Below are positions 7,506-15,607 of a stretch of DNA of 64,000 bases, in pieces. Numbering within the stretch: position 1 is the stretch's first letter; each line of letters opens with the position of its first letter. The notes under the pieces were generated by a model, which was given only the letters and a program-made list of their open reading frames with translations, was not told the origin of the DNA and searched no databases. This DNA comes from RGIG9115 sp045128915 (GTDB lineage Bacteria > Bacillota > Clostridia > UBA1381). Position numbers and translations under genes: made by a program. The stretch is from assembly GCA_045128915.1 (NCBI GenBank), contig JBGVIT010000017.1:13431-77430 (forward strand), in the 5' to 3' direction.

Positions 7506-8351
7506 TTATACTCCGCTGTACGCCGAGAAACCGCCGTCAACCGGGATTACAACGCCGTTAACAAAGCTTGCTGCTTTCTTTGATACCAAAAAGAGTAGTG
7601 CACCAATAAGCTCGTCTGTTTTTCCGAATCGTCCCATAGGCGTGCTGCCCAAAATTTTTCCTGTTCTGGGTGTCGGCGTTCCGTCCTCATTAAACAAAAG
7701 CTTTTCGTTCTGCTTTGTTACAAAAAATCCGGGAGCAATTGCATTGCAACGGATATTGGTTTTTGAGAAGTGAACTGCAAGCCACTGTGTGAAGTTTGAA
7801 ATCGCAGCCTTTGCACCGCTGTATGCAGGGATTTTTGTCAAAGGTGTATACGCGTTCATACTTGAAATGTTTATGATGCTCGCATCATCCTTGTCAATCA
7901 TATCCTGTGCAAAAACCTGTGTCGGCAGTAATGTGCCGAGGAAGTTTAAGTTAAATACAAACTCTACACCCTCTTTGTCAAGATCAAAGAAGGTTTTCAT
8001 ACTGCCGATATCTTCGGACGTAAAATACTCGTTATCGGTTGTGGCTTTCGGGTTGTTTCCACCCGCTCCGTTTATAAGTATATCGCACTTGCCAAAATCT
8101 GCAATAACTTTTTCGTGCACCGATTCAAGACTTGACTTGTCAAGTACGTTACAACCGTATGCTTTCGCAGTGCCTCCCTCTGCGTTAATTTTGTCTGCGT
8201 ATTCTTTTGCCGCCGCTTCGTTAAGGTCTAAAAGCGCAACACTTGCACCCGTTTTTGCCATCGCTTCAGCAAACATCGAACACAGAACACCACCGGCACC
8301 TGTTACTACAACAACCTTGTCTTTAAGGTCTATTTCAAATGGTAAATTCAT
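7506..8351 (-). CDS. uxuB: D-mannonate oxidoreductase (fructuronate reductase), SDR type
   Basis: 281-residue short-chain dehydrogenase. The N-terminal Rossmann motif is VVTGAGGVLCSM, the NNAG equivalent is ILINGAGGNNP, and the catalytic set is SSMNAY...YSGAK (Ser-Tyr-x-x-x-Lys), closing with GVVIPVDGGFSAYSGV. This matches the SDR-type UxuB of Bacillus, which interconverts D-fructuronate and D-mannonate with NAD(P)H, rather than the long-chain E. coli type. It lies downstream of uxuA, so both steps from fructuronate to 2-keto-3-deoxygluconate are adjacent. Cytoplasmic. The 122-base gap to uxuA holds a large imperfect inverted repeat. Confidence 0.85.
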   Translation of the reverse strand: MNLPFEIDLKDKVVVVTGAGGVLCSMFAEAMAKTGASVALLDLNEAAAKEYADKINAEGGTAKAYGCNVLDKSSLESVHEKVIADFGKCDILINGAGGNNPKATTDNEYFTSEDIGSMKTFFDLDKEGVEFVFNLNFLGTLLPTQVFAQDMIDKDDASIINISSMNAYTPLTKIPAYSGAKAAISNFTQWLAVHFSKTNIRCNAIAPGFFVTKQNEKLLFNEDGTPTPRTGKILGSTPMGRFGKTDELIGALLFLVSKKAASFVNGVVIPVDGGFSAYSGV

Positions 8352-8381
8352 AGTTCTACCCCTTTCTTATTTTGTATAACC

Positions 8382-8488
8382 AAAAGGTCGAATAAATTGC
8401 TCAGAGAGCACTGATACGCAAGCGAGGCTATAGTGGTCTATGCGAGCGAGCGTAGAAGTACTATATGAGTGATTTATTCGGACTTTTC
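8382..8488 (-). repeat. Imperfect inverted repeat between uxuA and uxuB
   Basis: AAAAGGTCGAATAAAT (8382-8397) is matched by the reverse complement of ATTTATTCGGACTTTT (8472-8488). Inside are the hairpin TGCTCagaGAGCA and a longer stem from TACGC to GCGTA closed by ATAG/CTAT. The outer arm covers the last codons and stop of uxuA. Probably an intercistronic RNA structure. Confidence 0.65.
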
Positions 8489-9511
8489 AAGTGTTTCCCA
8501 GATACCTGCCATATACATTGCACCGAGTGCTCTGTCATATAAGCCATAGCCGGGTTTTCCGGTTTCACCCCATATCATTCTGCCGTGGTCAGGACGGAGA
8601 TAGCCTTTAAAGCCGGTATCGTGATAAGCCTTTAATATCTCTACTACGTCAAGAGAACCGCACTCTGACAAATGACCGCTTTCCTCGAATGAACCGTCAG
8701 GCAGGATTTTTATGTTTCTTACATGGGCAAAATGGATACGTCCCATTGCACCGTATTTTCTTACCATCGCTGTGTAGTCATTAAACGTAGCACAGCCAAG
8801 ACTTCCGCTGCAAAGTGTAAGTCCGTGATGCGAATCATCATACAACGCCAAAAATCTGTCGATGTTAGCCTCGTTTGTTATAATTCTCGGAATACCGAAA
8901 ATGCTCCAGGGCGGATCGTCCGGATGTATTGCCATATTAACGTCACATTCCTTTGCAACCGGTATAATCTCTTTTATGAAATATTCAAGATTCTGCCACA
9001 ACCCCTCTTCACCAATCTCTTTATACGCCTCAATCAACGAGCCGATTTCATCGGGTGAATATGATGCATCCCAACCCGGCAGTGTGAGTTTTGTCGGGTC
9101 CATTTTATCAACATCTGACTTATGATAAACCAAAGATGTTGAACCATCTTCGTTTACCCATTCAAGGTTTGATCTTGTCCAGTCAAACACCGGCATAAAG
9201 TTATAGCATATGCACTTCACCCCGGCTTTTGCAAGTCGACGTATGTTCTCCTTGTAGTTATCTATGTAGAGCTGATAATTACCTCTCTTAAGCTTTATAT
9301 CCTCGTGAACGGGCACAGACTCGATTACTTCCATCTCAAGTCCTTTTGCCTCAACTTCTGCTTTCATACGCTCGATTTCTTCCATAGGCCATACTTCACC
9401 CGCAGGAACCGAATACACAGCCGTTACGACACCTGTCATACACGTAATCTGACGTATGTTGTCCAATGTTACGGGATCATCGTCACCGTACCATCTGAAT
9501 GTCATTTTCAT
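8474..9511 (-). CDS. uxuA: Mannonate dehydratase
   Basis: 345 residues beginning MKMTFRWYGDDDPVTLDNIR, the family's typical opening. TIM-barrel enzyme (xylose-isomerase-like fold) that dehydrates D-mannonate to 2-keto-3-deoxy-D-gluconate. Conserved pieces: CYNFMPVFDWTRSNL, MAIHPDDPPW, TLCSGSLG, GRIHFAHVRNI, and RPDHGRMIWGE with metal-binding His/Asp/Cys. Length is normal. ATG 9511 follows a GAAAGGAG-type site (TGAAAGGAGTAACCTT). The gene is 13 bases after the oxidoreductase gene, in one operon with uxuB. Downstream enzymes kdgK and kdgA are not in this window. Confidence 0.92.
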   Translation of the reverse strand: MKMTFRWYGDDDPVTLDNIRQITCMTGVVTAVYSVPAGEVWPMEEIERMKAEVEAKGLEMEVIESVPVHEDIKLKRGNYQLYIDNYKENIRRLAKAGVKCICYNFMPVFDWTRSNLEWVNEDGSTSLVYHKSDVDKMDPTKLTLPGWDASYSPDEIGSLIEAYKEIGEEGLWQNLEYFIKEIIPVAKECDVNMAIHPDDPPWSIFGIPRIITNEANIDRFLALYDDSHHGLTLCSGSLGCATFNDYTAMVRKYGAMGRIHFAHVRNIKILPDGSFEESGHLSECGSLDVVEILKAYHDTGFKGYLRPDHGRMIWGETGKPGYGLYDRALGAMYMAGIWETLEKSE

Positions 9512-9524
9512 AAGGTTACTCCTT

Positions 9525-10496
9525 TCAGATTTTAATTGTTATGCTGTTGTTCTTTGCACTCTCATACATTGCAAAAAGTGTATTCATAGTGTTTTTAATA
9601 TCGGCAGGTGAATTATATTCGTTTCTGTTATAGAATCCGTCAATCACTATTTCGTGGCTGTTACCCCAGTATGCCTTTCCGATTTTGGGTTTCATATCTT
9701 CGGCAATCAGTTTATCCTCACAATAAAGCTTGTTATCAATATAACGCACAATGCCCTTTTCAAAGATTACCTCAAACATCGGTGCTGTGTTTTCGCCATA
9801 GGCATTTGTTGCAAAGAATATACCCTTTACACCGTCTGCAAATGTCAGATATGCAGTGAAAGTATCTTCAACCTCGATTGAATCAAGCGAGAAATTTATC
9901 ATCTGTGCGCGCAGTTCTTTAACATCACCTATAAGGTAGTTAAAGAAGTCCATTGAATGCACTGCCTGATTGATAAGCACGCCGCCGCCCTCGGTTGACC
10001 ATTTACCTCGCCACTCGTCAGAGTCATAATACTCCTTAGTTCTCTCCCAAGTCATAATACCTTTTGCGGTCTTTATTTTACCCATTTCACCACTTCGGAT
10101 TATTTCTCTGAATTTTTCAATACAAGGGTTAAGTCTGTTCTGAAGTATCGTGCACACTCTGACACATCCGTTAAGTGTTAACAGTTCTTCATACTCCGGT
10201 TTTGTCATTGTAAGCGGTTTTTCGCATACCACTTTTTTGCCTGCTTCAAGTGCCTTTTTAATCATCGGAAAATGAAGATAGTGCGGTGTACAGATGTGAA
10301 CCGAATCAATTTCTTCATCACAAAGCATTTCGTCAAAATCAGAATATGTCTTTACATCATACTTTTCAAGACAAATATTTATTTTTTCGGGGTTATTATC
10401 ACATACGGCATAGAAATTCACGTTTTCAACATTTTTAAGCGCCTCGGCGTGAATTGGGCCTATTGCTCCGTATCCTACTATACAAACGTTCATCAT
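9525..10496 (-). CDS. Gfo/Idh/MocA-family NAD(P)-dependent sugar oxidoreductase, 323 aa
   Basis: N-terminal Rossmann fold with MNVCIVGYGAIGPIHAEALK, then the family signature VHICTPHYLHFPM ... KKVVCEKPLTM (catalytic Lys in EKP) and the C-terminal alpha/beta domain with GGGVLINQAVHSMDFFNYL. Members oxidise or isomerise sugars, inositols and sugar acids; the exact substrate cannot be read from the sequence. The ATG overlaps the stop of the upstream isomerase gene by four bases (ATGA), so the two products probably act in sequence. Part of the sugar-acid operon. Confidence 0.8.
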   Translation of the reverse strand: MMNVCIVGYGAIGPIHAEALKNVENVNFYAVCDNNPEKINICLEKYDVKTYSDFDEMLCDEEIDSVHICTPHYLHFPMIKKALEAGKKVVCEKPLTMTKPEYEELLTLNGCVRVCTILQNRLNPCIEKFREIIRSGEMGKIKTAKGIMTWERTKEYYDSDEWRGKWSTEGGGVLINQAVHSMDFFNYLIGDVKELRAQMINFSLDSIEVEDTFTAYLTFADGVKGIFFATNAYGENTAPMFEVIFEKGIVRYIDNKLYCEDKLIAEDMKPKIGKAYWGNSHEIVIDGFYNRNEYNSPADIKNTMNTLFAMYESAKNNSITIKI

Positions 10497-11257
10497 ACCT
10501 TAAAAAACTCTTTCTGTGAAAGATAATCATAGCTCATCTGCATACTCTCAAACGGATTACGCTGACAAGTATCCTGCTCAACAAGCGCATATTTTGCACC
10601 GGATTCTGCGCACGCCTTTATAACAGCATCCCAGTCAGTTATTCCCTGACCTACCTCGGTCATTGTCTCCTTGTCCGCTTCAATATCCTTAAAGTGGATG
10701 CATATTGCTCGCTTGCCCATTTTTGTTATGAAATCAACCGGGTCAATGCCTGAATATGTGAGCCAGTAAACATCGAATATAAATGAGAAATTACCCTCTT
10801 CAAGGAAATAGTCCATAATGTACTTGCCGTCAAACTTTTCAAATTCAAAAGCATGGTTATGATATGCAAATGTTATGCCATGCTTTGCAAGCTCATCTGA
10901 TACCTTATTCATACGGCCTATAAGCTCTGTAAGACTTTCGCGTGTCCATTCGTTTTCAATATATTCAAACGGCATACAGCCAAGACCTGCAATCTCACAA
11001 TTCATTGCCTTGTGGTATGCAACCTCGTCCTCGAGCTTATTTTCATAGTTATCAAACGGACGGTGTGTACAAACAACCTCAAGACCGTATTTGTCACAGA
11101 TTTCTTTTACAGTTTCTCCTGACATCGGGCCTATAGCTGATGCCTGGATTGTCTTGTATCCCATCTCGCTTATTTTTTTCATACTCTTGTCAAAATCCTC
11201 AGCATTCTGACAAAAGTCTCTTAATGTATAAAGCTGTGCGCCTATTCTGTTATCCAT
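10493..11257 (-). CDS. Sugar phosphate isomerase/epimerase-like TIM-barrel protein, 254 aa
   Basis: AP_endonuc_2/xylose-isomerase-like fold: starts MDNRIGAQLYTLRDFCQNAE, with metal-site segments VVCTHRPFDNYE, ITFAYHNHAFEF, FIFDVYWLTYSGID, CIHFKDIEAD and YALVEQDTC. These carry the His/Glu/Asp metal ligands of the family, which includes inosose dehydratases and sugar epimerases. It lies between two Gfo/Idh/MocA oxidoreductases, a pairing commonly seen in pathways that oxidise a sugar and then epimerise or dehydrate it. Substrate unknown. Confidence 0.75.
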   Translation of the reverse strand: MDNRIGAQLYTLRDFCQNAEDFDKSMKKISEMGYKTIQASAIGPMSGETVKEICDKYGLEVVCTHRPFDNYENKLEDEVAYHKAMNCEIAGLGCMPFEYIENEWTRESLTELIGRMNKVSDELAKHGITFAYHNHAFEFEKFDGKYIMDYFLEEGNFSFIFDVYWLTYSGIDPVDFITKMGKRAICIHFKDIEADKETMTEVGQGITDWDAVIKACAESGAKYALVEQDTCQRNPFESMQMSYDYLSQKEFFKV

Positions 11258-11274
11258 TTTATTACAGTCCTTTC

Positions 11275-12435
11275 TTAATATGTGCCGTTTGTTCCTACTA
11301 CTACTTTTTCAACAGTCTTTTTGTGTGTTGAATTCTTTATCTTATCCTGCAGCAAATCGTAGAACTTATCATCCGGTAAATTCTTAACGTCAACTGTCTC
11401 GCCCGTCCACGCACTTAAGTGAATAGCATTTGAGATTGTAAGTCCCTTTACACCTTCTTCACCCGGTGCAAGAAGCTCTGTTCCGTTCATAACCGCATCG
11501 GCAAAGTTCTTCAAAATTCCGGGATGCTGCTCGCCGCCTGAAAAATCAACCGGTATTTCACATTTCCATGCTTCAGGACGACCGAACGGTTCTTTATTTG
11601 TCTTGTTGTACTCACGTTCCGAAATAACATTTCTGTAGAATACAAGTGTGTTATCCTCGATAACAACCTTACCCATATCGCAAGCAATTTCGAGTCTGTT
11701 TGTTCCGGGCGCTTCACCTGTTGATGTGATATATTCACCGGTTGTGCCGTTGTCATACTCGAAGAACGCCATAACATCGTCCTCGGTTTCTATATCATAG
11801 TATTTACCGAATGATGCCTTTGCAAAAATTCTGTCGGGCATTCCGAAAAGCCACTGCCATAAGTCAAGCTGATGCGGGTTCTGGTTTATAAGCGTACCGC
11901 CGCCCTCATCCTTCCATGATGAACGCCACGCTGAACTGTTATGGTATGCCTGGCATCTGTACCAGTCAGTAATTATCCATGTAATTCTCTTGATGTGACC
12001 AAGCTGACCATCCTGAATCATCTGACGGAGCTTCTGATACACCGGGTTTGTTCTCTGGTTGTACATGATTCCAAAAACTTTATCCGACTTTTCTGCAGCT
12101 GCATTCATTTCCTTAACCTGCTTTGTGTATACGCCTGCAGGCTTTTCGGTAATAACATTAAGACCATACTCAAAAGCCTTTATTGCAAGAGGTGAATGGT
12201 CGTAGTGAGGAACTACTATCAATACTGTATCACAAAGACCGCTTTTATAGAGGTCCTCTGCATTTTCAAACACAGGGATATCGGGGTATTTCTCTCCGAA
12301 CGCCTTGCGTCTTGCTTCTGCGATGTCGCACGCTGCCGCAAGCTCCATATTCGGCACCTTGCCTCTCATAAGATTGGCAGCATGTCCTGTTCCCATATTG
12401 CCGTAGCCGATTATACCAAGTTTAACTTTTTCCAT
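11275..12435 (-). CDS. Gfo/Idh/MocA-family sugar oxidoreductase, 386 aa
   Basis: I start at ATG 12435 (MEKVKLGIIGYGNMGTGHAA), behind GGAAAGGTGACAAAA. Rossmann motif GIIGYGNMGTGH, signature TVLIVVPHYDHSP ... NVITEKPAGV with catalytic Lys, and DEGGGTLINQNPHQLDLWQW in the C-terminal domain. About 60 residues longer than its paralogue at 9525-10496. First gene of the five-gene operon that runs through uxuA and uxuB. Likely a dehydrogenase for a hexuronate-related or inositol-like substrate. Confidence 0.8.
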   Translation of the reverse strand: MEKVKLGIIGYGNMGTGHAANLMRGKVPNMELAAACDIAEARRKAFGEKYPDIPVFENAEDLYKSGLCDTVLIVVPHYDHSPLAIKAFEYGLNVITEKPAGVYTKQVKEMNAAAEKSDKVFGIMYNQRTNPVYQKLRQMIQDGQLGHIKRITWIITDWYRCQAYHNSSAWRSSWKDEGGGTLINQNPHQLDLWQWLFGMPDRIFAKASFGKYYDIETEDDVMAFFEYDNGTTGEYITSTGEAPGTNRLEIACDMGKVVIEDNTLVFYRNVISEREYNKTNKEPFGRPEAWKCEIPVDFSGGEQHPGILKNFADAVMNGTELLAPGEEGVKGLTISNAIHLSAWTGETVDVKNLPDDKFYDLLQDKIKNSTHKKTVEKVVVGTNGTY

Positions 12436-12499
12436 TTTTGTCACCTTTCCTTAATTTACTGTTTTCCTGAACCCTTTACCTAAAATGTCGTTGGAGTTC

Positions 12500-12527
12500 A
12501 GTATTATTGTAAAAGCGTAGCTGTCAA
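12500..12527 (-). promoter_or_regulatory. Probable promoter of the sugar-acid operon
   Basis: Minus strand TTGACA, 16 bases, AATACT, about 65 bases before the 12435 start. The -35 is perfect and the -10 weak, as often in activator-dependent promoters; the neighbouring AraC regulator is the obvious candidate activator. Confidence 0.5.
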
Positions 12528-12602
12528 CCTGCTCAACATATTTTTAAGCTGTGCCGCCGAAATTCGCATCATTGTTAAATATAATAGTACTACCTACCTC
12601 TG

Positions 12603-13451
12603 TTATATTCTGTCAAGTATTTCGCACAATGCCTCGTAGGCCATGGTATATGTGCCTATGCCGCTTTTTGTAAGTCTTTCCATTTTGTCGTCAAGTTCCA
12701 GGTCTGCAAGGCCTTCAAAATTTCCCAGATGTGGCTCAAGACTTAAAAAGCCGTCATAGCCGTTGTTAAAAAGGTTTTTAAGGATGTATTCCACATTGCC
12801 GTCACCGTGTCCCGACGGAACAACTCTGGAATTTTCTGCCAACGCATCCTTGATGTGCATATATTCAACATAGTCCTTAAGCATTTCAAACGCTTCCTTG
12901 GTGTCCTGACCGCTCTGCACAAAGTTTGCAGGGTCAAAAACTGCCTTGAAGTTGTCACAATAAAGCTCCTTCATAAGGTCAAGACAACGGGGTGCAATGT
13001 CACCGTAGATGTCCTTTTCATTTTCGTGTAAAAGTACAACATCATTTTCTTTGGCATAATCAATCATTTTTTTCAGCTGACTGATAACCTGTGCTCTTTC
13101 TGCCTCTGTCCATTCTCCTCCATCGTGATAAAAGCTGAAAATTCTTATGTATTTTGTGTCCAGTATTTTTGAAATCCTCACAACTCTCTTAAACAAATCA
13201 AAGTGACTGCAAAAATCATCTGTAAGCTTAATTTTACCGATAGGTGAGCCTATGGATGAAACCCTGATACCGTATTTGTCCATCTTTAGCTTCAAAGCCT
13301 CTGACTCGCTGTCATCAAGTTCGGCTATATTTTTACCGTCGATTCCTCTTGGTTCAAAATATCCTATACCCAGCTTGTTCAGAATTTCAAACTGTGTAAC
13401 AATATCTGTACCCATTTCATCGGAAAATCCGCTGATTTTACTGTATGCCAT
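12603..13451 (-). CDS. Sugar phosphate isomerase/epimerase-like TIM-barrel protein, 282 aa
   Basis: Start ATG 13451 with AGGAAG eight bases upstream; an in-frame GTG at 13460 lacks room for a site. MAYSKISGFSDEMGTDIVTQ opens the family's DUF/xylose-isomerase-like fold. Metal-ligand segments: VVLLHENEKDIYGD, FKAVFDPANFVQSG, VEYMHIKDA, GYDGFLSLEPHLG. Paralogous in fold, not closely in sequence, to the 10493-11257 protein. It is the gene nearest the divergent AraC regulator, separated by 158 bases from the rest of the operon. Substrate unknown. Confidence 0.75.
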   Translation of the reverse strand: MAYSKISGFSDEMGTDIVTQFEILNKLGIGYFEPRGIDGKNIAELDDSESEALKLKMDKYGIRVSSIGSPIGKIKLTDDFCSHFDLFKRVVRISKILDTKYIRIFSFYHDGGEWTEAERAQVISQLKKMIDYAKENDVVLLHENEKDIYGDIAPRCLDLMKELYCDNFKAVFDPANFVQSGQDTKEAFEMLKDYVEYMHIKDALAENSRVVPSGHGDGNVEYILKNLFNNGYDGFLSLEPHLGNFEGLADLELDDKMERLTKSGIGTYTMAYEALCEILDRI

Positions 13452-13525
13452 AAAAAACACTTCCTTTATTAATTTAATTATAACACAATTTTTTAAAAAA
13501 TATATATAAAAGTTTGCGTGATGTA

Positions 13526-13554
13526 TTGCAAAAATTGTGGATATATGTTACACT
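13526..13554 (+). promoter_or_regulatory. Probable promoter of the AraC-type regulator
   Basis: TTGCAA, 17 bases, TACACT, with the ribosome-binding site GAGGTGAG following within ten bases, implying a very short leader. The 120-base divergent region also serves the isomerase gene. Confidence 0.55.
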
Positions 13555-13572
13555 AATCAAGAGGTGAGAAAA

Positions 13573-14364
13573 ATGGAGCCTTTATTAAATTTTGCTGAGA
13601 GTATTTCACATCACTGCATGAATGAAACTTTCATACTCCACATGCATGACAATTATGAAATTTTATTATTTCTCAAAGGTGACTCCAAATACTTTATTGA
13701 GGAAAACATATACGATTTGAAACCCTATGATATAATTGTTATCAGAAAAAACCAGATGCACAGAATATACCATAATTCCGATACTGCATACCACAGGATT
13801 GTGCTTAATATTTCTCCTGATTTTTTTTGTATTAACAAATGCACGGAATATGAAGAACAGTTTATATACCCATCCAACGAAATCGGCAATAAAATTGATG
13901 CTGATACAGTTATCAGCAGCGGTCTTTATGACGCCTTTATGCGTATGAGAGAATATTCAAACAACTTTACAGAAACAGATTCCCCCATAGTCCGCGCAAG
14001 TGTTATTGAGATTTTATACCTTATGTGCAACATAAAATCATATTCAAAATCAGAAGGAGAAAACTCCCTGCTTAAAGAGGTGATTTCTCATATAAATAAA
14101 AACTATACTCAAAATTTAACTTTGGATGAACTGGAAAAAAGGTTTTTTATTTCAAAATACCACTTGTGCCACATATTTCCCCAGGCAACGGGTATGACCG
14201 TACACCAGTACATTACCAAAAAACGCCTCGCACTTGCAAAGGATATGATAAAGTCCGGTATGTCCATCACTGATGCATCTAATCAGTCGGGATTTAATAA
14301 TTATTCCTCTTTTTACCGGGCATACTTGAAAGAATACGGAATTTCGCCAAAATTAAAAGCATAA
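13573..14364 (+). CDS. AraC-family transcriptional regulator, 263 aa
   Basis: ATG 13573 follows GAGGTGAGAAAA. Residues about 10-90 form a cupin-like sensor domain (ILHMHDNYEILLFLKGDSKY, YDIIVIRKNQMHRIYHN). Residues 165-263 hold the two helix-turn-helix units (NLTLDELEKRFFISKYHLCH and SITDASNQSGFNNYSSFYRA) with the family-ending KEYGISPKL. Divergently transcribed from the sugar-acid genes, so it most likely activates them in response to a sugar or uronate. Single-gene transcript ending at the hairpin at 14363-14397. Confidence 0.88.
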   Translation: MEPLLNFAESISHHCMNETFILHMHDNYEILLFLKGDSKYFIEENIYDLKPYDIIVIRKNQMHRIYHNSDTAYHRIVLNISPDFFCINKCTEYEEQFIYPSNEIGNKIDADTVISSGLYDAFMRMREYSNNFTETDSPIVRASVIEILYLMCNIKSYSKSEGENSLLKEVISHINKNYTQNLTLDELEKRFFISKYHLCHIFPQATGMTVHQYITKKRLALAKDMIKSGMSITDASNQSGFNNYSSFYRAYLKEYGISPKLKA

Positions 14365-14397
14365 AAGGAATTTGCATTGTATATGCAAATTCCTTTT
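14363..14397 (+). terminator. Terminator of the AraC-type gene
   Basis: AAAAGGAATTTGCAT and ATGCAAATTCCTTTT form a long perfect stem with a short loop, ending in TTTTATTTT. Also works on the minus strand. Confidence 0.88.
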
Positions 14398-14449
14398 ATT
14401 TTCCGTTTCGTTCATAACAGCCATAATCATATAAAGCCTCGGTGTTCGG

Positions 14450-14491
14450 TTATTCTTTGAAATACCTGCTGTAGAAATTTATTGTATCCAT
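14450..14491 (-). pseudogene. Relic of a mobile-element gene start (13 codons)
   Basis: GAGAGGAGAAGAAGT then ATG gives MDTINFYSRYFKE and a stop. The ribosome-binding site, spacing and first codons resemble the start of the gene at 6323-6988 (TTTTTGCAACAGGT there, TTTCTACAGCAGGT here), and the same hairpin and decayed Cys-rich gene lie upstream in both places. So 14400-14760 is a remnant of a related element. Confidence 0.5.
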
Positions 14492-14520
14492 TACTTCTTC
14501 TCCTCTCAATTTTTGGATAT

Positions 14521-14556
14521 AAAAAAAGACGATAATCTCTTTTGAAATTATCGCCT
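14521..14556 (-). terminator. Hairpin terminator, near copy of 7016-7056
   Basis: Minus strand AAGGCGATAATTTC and GAGATTATCGTCTT pair over about 12 bp with a short loop and run into seven T. Copy of the hairpin before the accessory operon. Confidence 0.75.
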
Positions 14557-14582
14557 TGATTTTTCTTTCTTTTATTCAATTT

Positions 14583-14760
14583 TTATGTTGTAAATGGGCT
14601 AAAATGCCCGATTTTTTGTTCCTCTTGGTCAGGATACCCCTTACATCTCCCATTATATATGTTTTTCACATTTCTGGCAAATCGGCACAACCCCGCACAA
14701 ACACTGGAAAATCTCGCTTTTATCTAAATGATACTCTTTGTAATTGCGACACATAAGGTT
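14583..14760 (-). pseudogene. Decayed 3' end of a Cys-rich protein gene, copy 2
   Basis: Minus strand reads YKEYHLDKSEIFQCLCG, then VVPICQKCEKHI and a TAA; a two-base shift restores YNGRCKGYPDQEEQKIG, HFSPFTT and a stop at 14585-14583. Homologous along its length to 7089-7246. The Cys pattern suggests a C-terminal zinc-binding segment. A 25-26 base sequence at its upstream end (14745-14769) recurs at 15539-15564, where it is not preceded by the same protein. This and the relic above account for the gene-free 14398-14804. Confidence 0.55.
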
Positions 14761-14769
14761 TAGATGCAA
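14745..14769 (-). repeat. Junction repeat, copy 1
   Basis: Shares about 25 identical bases with 15539-15564 and about 20 of 22 with 36004-36025. On the minus strand it begins TTGCATCTAAACCTTATG. Lies about 35 bases past the stop codon of the GDSL hydrolase gene. Confidence 0.75.
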
Positions 14770-14804
14770 GCCGTTTTGTCGTAAGGTTTGCGGCGAAAAT
14801 TTGT

Positions 14805-15464
14805 TTATACGCTATGGCTGTAATCAAAATCGCAATATTTCAAAAACTCTCTTGCCATCAACGTAGCTCCAATTTGATTTGGATGAATTCTGTCCCAAGC
14901 TATGTACCCCGAATATCTTATTTTACAATAATCTTCATACATCTTTTGAAAATCTACAAAAATACATTTATGCTTTTCTGCAAGTTTTTTGCTGATTGCA
15001 ACATATTCATCCATTCTTTTACGCATCATATCATCTTTATTTGGTTCCATTATGTAAGGAGATAATATAAACACACCTTTTACTTTATTTTTTACCATCG
15101 TAATCATTTCTTCGAGATTTGCCTCGTATTCTTCAGGCAAAACATGTCCGTCTAAAATAGCAGTTGAATCAAACTGTCTCCAGACATCATTTATACCAAT
15201 ACAAATTGAAACCCAATCAGGATTTAATTGTACAACATCCCTGTCAAATCTTGCCAACAAATCTCTGCTGGTATTTCCTGAAATACCAGAATTGGTTACT
15301 CTTAAAAAGATTTCGGGATAGTATGTAGCAAACATACTTTCAAGCACCCTAACATATCCTCTTCCCACATTGTCAAACAATCCTTCCCCCACCGGATTTG
15401 TACTTCCCATATCGGTTACTGAATCTCCGGCAAAAACAATTCTGTCATAATTTTCAAATATCAT
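14805..15464 (-). CDS. SGNH/GDSL-family hydrolase (lysophospholipase/carbohydrate esterase type), 219 aa
   Basis: Start ATG 15464 behind GGGAGGAAAGAAA. All four SGNH blocks are visible: FAGDSVTDMG (nucleophile Ser), NSGISGNTSRD (Gly), ICIGINDVW (Asn) and DRIHPNQIG (Asp/His). No signal peptide, so cytoplasmic. The family removes acetyl or acyl groups from sugars or lipids; the specific substrate is open, though acetylated plant polysaccharide fragments would suit the uronate cluster next door. It lies in the cassette-like stretch with junction repeats on both sides. Confidence 0.85.
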   Translation of the reverse strand: MIFENYDRIVFAGDSVTDMGSTNPVGEGLFDNVGRGYVRVLESMFATYYPEIFLRVTNSGISGNTSRDLLARFDRDVVQLNPDWVSICIGINDVWRQFDSTAILDGHVLPEEYEANLEEMITMVKNKVKGVFILSPYIMEPNKDDMMRKRMDEYVAISKKLAEKHKCIFVDFQKMYEDYCKIRYSGYIAWDRIHPNQIGATLMAREFLKYCDFDYSHSV

Positions 15465-15510
15465 TTTTCTTTCCTCCCGTTGAAATATTAATTTTATTGT
15501 AGTCAAATGC

Positions 15511-15564
15511 TTTTTCGACAATATTCCACATATCAATATTGCGACACATAAGGTTTAGATGCAA
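15511..15564 (-). repeat. Junction repeat, copy 2, with TTCGACATATCAATA-type end
   Basis: 15539-15564 is identical to 14745-14769 over about 25 bases. The adjoining 15511-15538 (on the minus strand CAATATTGATATGTGGAATATTGTCG) is related to 16354-16378 and 17077-17101. It fills the gap between the membrane-protein stop and the GDSL gene. Confidence 0.7.
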
Positions 15565-15607
15565 ACTTTTTGGGTTGATAGTTCGTGATAAGTTAGTAAC
15601 GAAAACA

